In this document: positions 57,975-64,000 of the stretch, in pieces
Layout: every line of letters starts with the position of its first letter
Position numbering within the stretch: the stretch's first letter is position 1
From: Saccopteryx bilineata
Lineage: Eukaryota > Chordata > Mammalia > Chiroptera > Emballonuridae
DNA length: 64,000 nucleotides
Assembly (NCBI RefSeq): GCF_036850765.1
Contig: NC_089494.1
Location: forward strand, 234,316,779 to 234,380,778
Direction: 5' to 3'
Program-made: the position numbers and the translations under genes
Notes under the pieces: generated by a model
The model's database searches: none
Told to the model about the DNA's origin: nothing
Seen by the model: the letters and a program-made list of their open reading frames with translations, nothing else

Positions 57975-58860
57975 AGCTATTTTCGAAATAGGAATCCATG
58001 AACCCATACTGATATCAATAAATGAATAAGTAGATGTTGATAAAAGAAAAGCATTTTCTTTTGGTATAATTTCAACTAATAAGTTGAATTTATACAATAG
58101 AGTGAATGACAGAATTAGAAAATCACAATTTTCCTTAGTAACATTAATTTACTCAAGACATTTCAGTGGATGCTAAAATGAATAAAGTTCGATGAGCAAT
58201 GGCAATTCACATTGTCTCAAAATATCTCTCTACAAAATACTTATTAAATATCACATAAGGACACATGAGAAACTTAACAGATGCCACTTTAATCAAATAA
58301 TCAAAATTAACATCACCAATAATTGGACAAATTAAAACTGTTTACCACCTAATAGTATACAATGAAAAAAACACAGCATTATTTCTCTAATACTCTTGCC
58401 CTAAAATGCATAACTTAAACTCTAATCATGGGAAAACATCAGAAAAAAATCCCAGTTGAAATTCTCAGCTAACCATCTCTAATCTTCAAAAAATATTAAG
58501 ATCAGGAAAGGCAAGGAAAGACTGAGGATCTGCTCATAATTAAAGGTCATTAAAGAGATTGCAACATGCAACCTTGGTTTACACTCTTGGAAAAACTGGT
58601 GAGGTCTAAGTAGAATCTGTATAGTCTATGGTGATCACGTACTGATGTTCATTTTGTTGATTGTATTGTGATTTTGTAGGAGAATGTCCTTGTCTCTAGG
58701 AAATACCCACCAAATTATTTGAAACAATGAAACATCATATCATCAACTAACTATTAAATGACCGAAGGAAAAACAAAATTTTTTGTACTATTCTTATAAT
58801 ATTTACCTAAGTTTAAAATTGTTTCAGAATTAAAATGATTTTAACAAATAATTAAATGAA
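57975..58860 (+). other. Non-coding AT-rich stretch
   Basis: No repeat or exon recognised. Confidence 0.45.
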
Positions 58861-58864
58861 ATTA

Positions 58865-59310
58865 AATATCACAAAAGCGAAAAGCTGAAGAAAACTAAAA
58901 TGTCTATCAAAAAAAGTGACTGGATAAACAAATGTAACATATTCATACCACATAATACCCCCAGGGAAGCGAATGGAAAGGACGACTGGGACCCGCAACA
59001 TCGGGATACCCTCCCAGGCACAATGCTGACTGGAATGAGGCAAACACTCACACACAAAGTTGCTGTGTGGTTTTGTGTATTAGAAATTCTAGAACAAGCA
59101 AAACTAATCTAAAATAATAGAAATCAGTGGCCTGGTTCTAGAAGGTGAAGAATCAGGGAACACTGGCAGCAAAGGGGCACAAGAGAACTTTCTGGAAAGA
59201 TGGCAATGTGCTGTGTTCATTGAAATGGTTAAGGTAGGTGTATACCGTTGTCAAGAGTCATAAATCTAAACTTTACTGTATGCCATTCTATGTCATTAAA
59301 GTTTATTTTA
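58865..59310 (+). mobile_element. Old L1 3' end
   Basis: 'taaaatgtctatcaaaaaaa', 'gactggaatgaggcaaacac' and 'gtaggtgtataccgttgtca' follow the 3' UTR order of ancient L1s, ending in 'cattaaagtttattttaaaa'. Confidence 0.7.
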
Positions 59311-61802
59311 AAATAAAATATTGCTGGTAATTAAAAAAGAACAATAGTAATAGAGGACATAAAGGAGCAAGTAAAAAATATCAATAAAAATAATAGATTT
59401 TAAAAGCCAATTGCAACTGTTCTCCTTGGAGAATTTTTAATGAACAGTTACGAAATGGTAAATTACATGTTTATGTACTGATACTTAATCAGTTAGTAAA
59501 TGTAATAAGCTTAATGCATTTAGTTTACTTATCTCTTTTCATTTTAATGTGATATATTTAATAAAATTGTTATAAAAATTAAAATTTTAAACCAAGCCAC
59601 TTTGTTATGTAAATTTAAAGTATTTTTTTATTCTAATAGCTTAACTTTATTTTAATATGCTTTGTTAAAACAATCTTGTTTTTTATACAACTCAATTTGC
59701 ATAATGATTTAAGCAAATGCTTTGATTGGCTTGGTCTAGCAGAGGGACTCCATGACTTCATTATCCACATCTACAAAGTCTTTAAAATGTTTTGAACCAA
59801 AAGCTTTATCATGACCCTAGTGTATCTAGACATAACTTATTTTATTCTTCTAAAACTGAGAGCATTTTAAATTGCAACAGCACTAATTTCTTTTATGAGC
59901 AGTACACCACACATTCTAGGGGACAGTGGTTCTTTTTTATAAAAGAAATACATGGTGTCAAAAAGGGAAAATGATTTATGTGGAGTGCCTCTCATCGGAA
60001 AATATAACAAGACATGCTAGCTGGGCCTCACATGGGGCTGTAATCATTCAGCTTCTTGCAGAGCACTCATTCAAAGCAGTACTGATCAGCTGCTAAAAGC
60101 TGATCTTTGAAGAGTCTGTTCATAACCCATAACCCATTCCTTTTAAAAGAATTCTTTTCAGATTTATTATGCGAAATGAAAGAGGGAAGACATCTAAGAT
60201 TTAAATATCAAAAATTATGCACCATAATTTTGCTCTTCAATTCATGGGTGGATTATTTGGTGCCCTTAAGTGCCACTCTTAAATTATTTAAAAGAAACTA
60301 AGTAATCTAAATTCTTCTGCTGCTTGAATTATTTAGGGCATAAATGTTTCCTGTTGAATGCTTTTGTGGTCACAATTTGTGTCTTGGCCTAAGTGAATAA
60401 AATTAGATTTAATGCAATAATACAAAAGGAATGGTTAGAAATAATACATGAAATGATTTTTACTTTTTCCTTATGAAAATGATGAAGTAGATATTGGAAA
60501 TAATATATATTTATTTTTTTTCAGTACAGCTCTGTGCCAACAAGAAATTGTTCCTCTCTTTTCCTCTCTCACCTTATATGAAAGTAAACTGCAATAAATT
60601 TTCCTGTGCCAGATTTTTAACTCACTCCTAAATCTGCCATTACTAGTTCAGGTTTCTGGTTACCTATTACATGGCGTATAAATAATAATAGACTTACCAG
60701 TGTGGCTAATTACTCTGTTGAAGAGAAATTGGCAGTCTGTCTTTTGATGTGGAATCCAGTGCATTCCCTCAGTAGCATAGCTTTGATTGTATTGTTAAGA
60801 GATAATATTGTGCTTTATTTGCCCCATAGGTTTAGAAATACGCTATTTTGAAGCCTTACTAGAACTTCATTTTTTCATTACATCTGTCATAATACCGTAT
60901 TTAGAAAGTCCAAAATGACGTGTTTTGAGTTTCTGAGTTTCAGATTTTATTTCTCTTTTTACTAGTTAGGGAAGGTGGGAGACAGGAGAAGCAAGACCAA
61001 TTAAAAGTTGCAAAAATCACAGGCAGGTAGGGAAAATAAGAATAAAGAAGTGATTAAATGAATCAGAAAGGGAATAAGAAATAATGGCATTATTTTGTTC
61101 ATTAGATATCCTTTTAAATTAAATTGAGATGTTCTCTGAATTGAATAGTATCTTAAATGTAATAAACATCCTTTGTTAGAGGTTTATAGCTGCAAGTAAA
61201 GAAAGCCAACTCAAGAGACCTTAAGGAAAAAGAAAAATATAGCTGAAACAGGCTGAGGAGATAAAATTTACTATATGGACAGAAGGATATTTCACAGAAG
61301 CCGAGGGTCACAAATTCAGGTCACTAGAAGAGACTACAACAGGACTTGGAAAGTTGTGGAGCTCTTGCTACCTCCCTTAGCCTGTTTCTCTCTGGACTTT
61401 CTCTCCCTCTCTCCACAGCTTGACTTACTGGTTCACATGGCATGCAGAGTTTAACTAATCCAGGGTTTCCAATGTTAGATCCGCTATGCTCACAAGAAGC
61501 CCAGACTCACCTACAATTCCCTGGAGGAAGAATCTTATCAGCATCACTTGATCCAAATGTCAGCTTATGGCTAAATCAACTGTGAAGAAAGATTTTATTA
61601 TGTGGCTTTGGGGCCTAGGGTTGTCATAGGTTTCCATAGCAAAAGGAGAATTTATTGCTTCAGGAGCTGGGCAGATAGTCAATACATGCCTGCCACAGGA
61701 AGTTGTAGCTAAACCATTTTAGAGCAAATTGTCATTTTATGTCATGTCTTTTAATAACAGGTATGCTTAAAGTAATTTTCCAAACACTAAGAAGTTAGGT
61801 TT
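59311..61802 (+). other. Non-coding AT-rich stretch
   Basis: No young repeat is recognised. A possible small terminal exon lies at 60525-60581 (separate entry). Confidence 0.45.
60525..60598 (+). CDS. Possible small terminal exon with polyadenylation signal
   Basis: A strong acceptor ('tttattttttttcag', ending 60524) is followed in phase 0, the phase required after the exon at 54325-54442, by 18 codons (YSSVPTRNCSSLFLSHLI) and a TGA at 60579-60581. An AATAAA lies 12 bases later (60593-60598). Such short open tails after an acceptor arise often by chance, so this is only a candidate, perhaps an alternative last exon. Confidence 0.22.
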
Positions 61803-62329
61803 TGTATGACCAGTAGTCACCGCTGTCATGGCCATTCACATGCAGGTTCCCATTGGATTCGAGCAGACTGTAAAGAAACAGTGGAGCCAAAGAATGGTGG
61901 GCCATACCTTTACTCAAGCCTTGCACCAACTGATGAGAAACACACAGGGAAAAACACTTCTCTCTTCGTTCATTCACAGATCACAAAGCTACTGACACAT
62001 TATCCAGTTCCACAACCAGGAGAATCTTCTCTGGTTCCTCCTAGAATCAAAGGCCTCACCAGTTCCAAAGCCCCTCACCTCTGGTTCCCCATCTGCCAAC
62101 ATGGCTTCTTACACTGCAAAAACTAGCTTTTCTCTTTCTTAGCCATCTTGGCTTCTCTCTCCTTCTTCTTCTCCTTTCTTTTTAAAACTTTTCTGGTGGA
62201 AAGCTTCTCTTCTAGCAAACATTAGCATAACAATGGCCCTTCCCAAGCATGGAGGTAATTTGCAATTTCATAGACAACATATTTGGTGCTGCCTAACACC
62301 ATTTTTAACAATTAAAGTGAGCAAACTCA
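61803..62329 (-). mobile_element. LTR of an unnamed endogenous retroviral family, copy 2
   Basis: Reverse complement of the unit at 16758-17309; its 3' end is at 61803 and its TGAGTTTGCTC start at 62329. On the minus strand the region corresponding to the polyadenylation signal reads GAGTAAAGG, so the signal is mutated here. No internal sequence adjoins it. Confidence 0.72.
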
Positions 62330-62960
62330 AAAAACACAAATTTTACAAACTCATTTGCCCAACAGAACTCTATATTTTGCCTATGTAAGTATAAGATACT
62401 TTGTAAATTGAGTGCTTAGCTTTCTGCCTTCAGTGTCTATTTTGCTAGTATTTTTCAGGTTTTTACATTTGAAATACAGTTTCCTGTAGTTCCCTGAATT
62501 GCCTTGAAAACTGGGCTGGAGAGCTCAACATCAATTTACTATGACCTATACCTTCCTTTGAGGTCTAATCCAGCACTACAGGTAATGACTGTAAAGTTAA
62601 GGACTATATTCTATTTCCCACAATTCTCTGCTTTGTATGATTCAGGGTAAAAAAGCTTGCCATTGAAATGCATTTGCATGAGGCTTGAAAGGAACCATTT
62701 TTCCCAGAGGCAGTTGCAGTCTAATGTGTGAACAACTATGAGACTCCCAGTCGTCCTAGAGAATTCAGGAACCAGCAGCCTCACCACTGAATATTTGAAC
62801 ATGTTCATGGAGCTTCTTGGAAATGCTTAAGATTGAAGCAACTTCCAGGTGAGGACTTGAGAACATTTTGGTATTTTGTGCTGAGCTCTTCAATGTCAAC
62901 TTCCTTGACTTCAGCTTTTCCAATAATTGCATACCTCTTTAATCCATTGTTGGGAAGATA
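62330..62960 (+). other. Spacer between two facing LTR copies
   Basis: About 630 bases of AT-rich sequence with no retroviral frame and no exon recognised. Confidence 0.45.
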
Positions 62961-62964
62961 AAGC

Positions 62965-63510
62965 TATTTTTTCTCACCCTTACTTTTAAAGATGGACACT
63001 GCTCTCACGTGGTGATATTCTCACGTGATACAGCTAGTTGCCCTTCTTGCTTGGGATGGGCATGGTTATGCTAATGTGTGTTGAGGGAGGGCTTTCGCAC
63101 CAAAAGATTTGAAAGGTGGAGCTGGAGGCCATTTAAAGAGAATGGCCAGATTCTTGTAGGGAGGAGCAGCCCATGCTAGAGCAGGGCAGGGAAACCACGT
63201 GGAGGAGGCAGTCAAAATGGCGGAATGGGAAAGGGGAAGCCAGTTCATGGAGGAGATGGGGAACAGAAGTGAATAAGACTGATGAGGTAGAAACCTTTGA
63301 TTCTAGGAAAACTCAGATGAGTCAGTACCTTTATGAGCACTGAATGAGTGGCTTTTGGAGCCCAGTGTGTGTTTTTACTCACTTGCCAGATGCAAGCTCA
63401 AATAAAGGAAAATGGATCACCAGTTTTCAGCTCTGTTGATTCCTTACCATCTGTCCGAATCAAACCTGAACCTGCGTTGGCCAGGCAGCTTTGATAGTGC
63501 CCATGGTTAC
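62965..63510 (+). mobile_element. LTR of an unnamed endogenous retroviral family, copy 3 (diverged)
   Basis: It aligns with copies 1 and 2 through 'cccttcttgcttgggatggg', 'aacctttgattctaggaaaa', 'gatgcaagctcaaataaagg' (AATAAA) and 'tgattccttaccatctgtcc'. It is the most diverged copy and its 5' limit is approximate. Confidence 0.65.
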
Positions 63511-64000
63511 TGGCTTTATATCCATATATCGAATCTACTTTTTATACTTTAACCTTTTATCTTTAGAATGCTTCAGTGGCTTTTCTGTGTTTTTGATTAC
63601 ACTAAGTTTGGTTTAAAAAGATTGTTGAAACCTGATCAGAGCTCTATCTGCATTTCATATGCCATCAAATACACAGTCCTCCAAAGTGAATGCCCTTTGT
63701 CACTCCAAAATCAAGCTCAAGACACTCAGGTGTATCACTTTCATGTTAAATAATACTTCTGCTTGTCTGAGCACTTACACCCAAGGTCACCAAACTTTTC
63801 AAAAGTTTTCAAACTCACAGATCCCACAAACTATTATTCGCATTTATTTAGAAAGATAGAATATTATTACTTGTTTATACATCATTTCCCCTTAAAATAT
63901 CCAGAAGCCTATGGGAACGAAACTTGGCAATGGTTATTAGTCGTAAAGACTGACACTTCAGTCATCATCAAACAGCTGCCTTCAAAAGTTAAAACATTCT
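63511..64000 (+). other. Non-coding stretch at the window end
   Basis: AT-rich sequence; no repeat or exon recognised. Confidence 0.45.

Noticed and set aside
1..64000. CRISPR array, bacterial operon or phage
   Set aside because: No regularly spaced repeats, no ribosome-binding sites and no dense coding. The sequence is plainly mammalian.

Overview
This window is a piece of a mammalian nuclear genome, almost certainly a bat. The evidence is the repeat content: about twenty tRNA-derived SINEs with bat-type heads and long pyrimidine-rich bodies, recent-looking hAT and Tc1/mariner insertions (very rare in other mammals), a bat-like L1, and old mammal-wide repeats (MIR, L2, MER5, MaLR). The SINE families look like those of horseshoe and leaf-nosed bats (Rhinolophoidea); that narrower placement is from memory and is inference. 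There is no sign of a bacterial or viral genome, CRISPR array or bacterial operon.

One candidate protein gene is visible on the + strand. A short first coding exon (27059-27112) lies about 220 bases downstream of a near-palindromic RFX-type X-box (26823-26836). Two further exons (37805-37971 and 54325-54442) have good splice sites, open frames and phases that join without a shift (0 to 0, then 2 to 2). Together they give 113 residues, and the gene probably runs past the window. I do not recognise the protein; the X-box suggests a cilium or sperm-tail gene. Introns of about 10.7 and 16.4 kb are filled with repeats.

Layout: 1-3643 is the 5' part of a minus-strand L1 with an intact ORF1 and a full 5' UTR. 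3644-17560 is intergenic DNA with seven SINE or LTR insertions and one short hAT element. 17945-21300 is a nest: a MaLR LTR, expanded by a 300-base GA-rich pentamer array, was split by an endogenous retrovirus with two LTRs, a gag-pro remnant and no pol or env. 21500-25320 has SINEs, one split by a hAT element. 26820-27112 is the candidate promoter and exon 1. Intron 1 holds old L1, MIR, a MER5-like element split by a Tc1/mariner MITE, and SINEs. Intron 2 holds exon-distal MaLR, L2 and SINE copies and a second, rearranged L1 (about 43540-48688) carrying an LTR and a SINE. A 98-base SPIN-like hAT element lies at 50086-50183. The right end holds more SINEs, an old L1 end and two facing copies of an LTR family also present at 16758-17309.

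Most long open frames here are by-products of SINE, LTR or simple-repeat sequence and are left out. Boundaries given for repeats with a perfect target-site duplication (TSD) are exact; the others are approximate. Family names were assigned by eye from memory and not checked against a repeat library.
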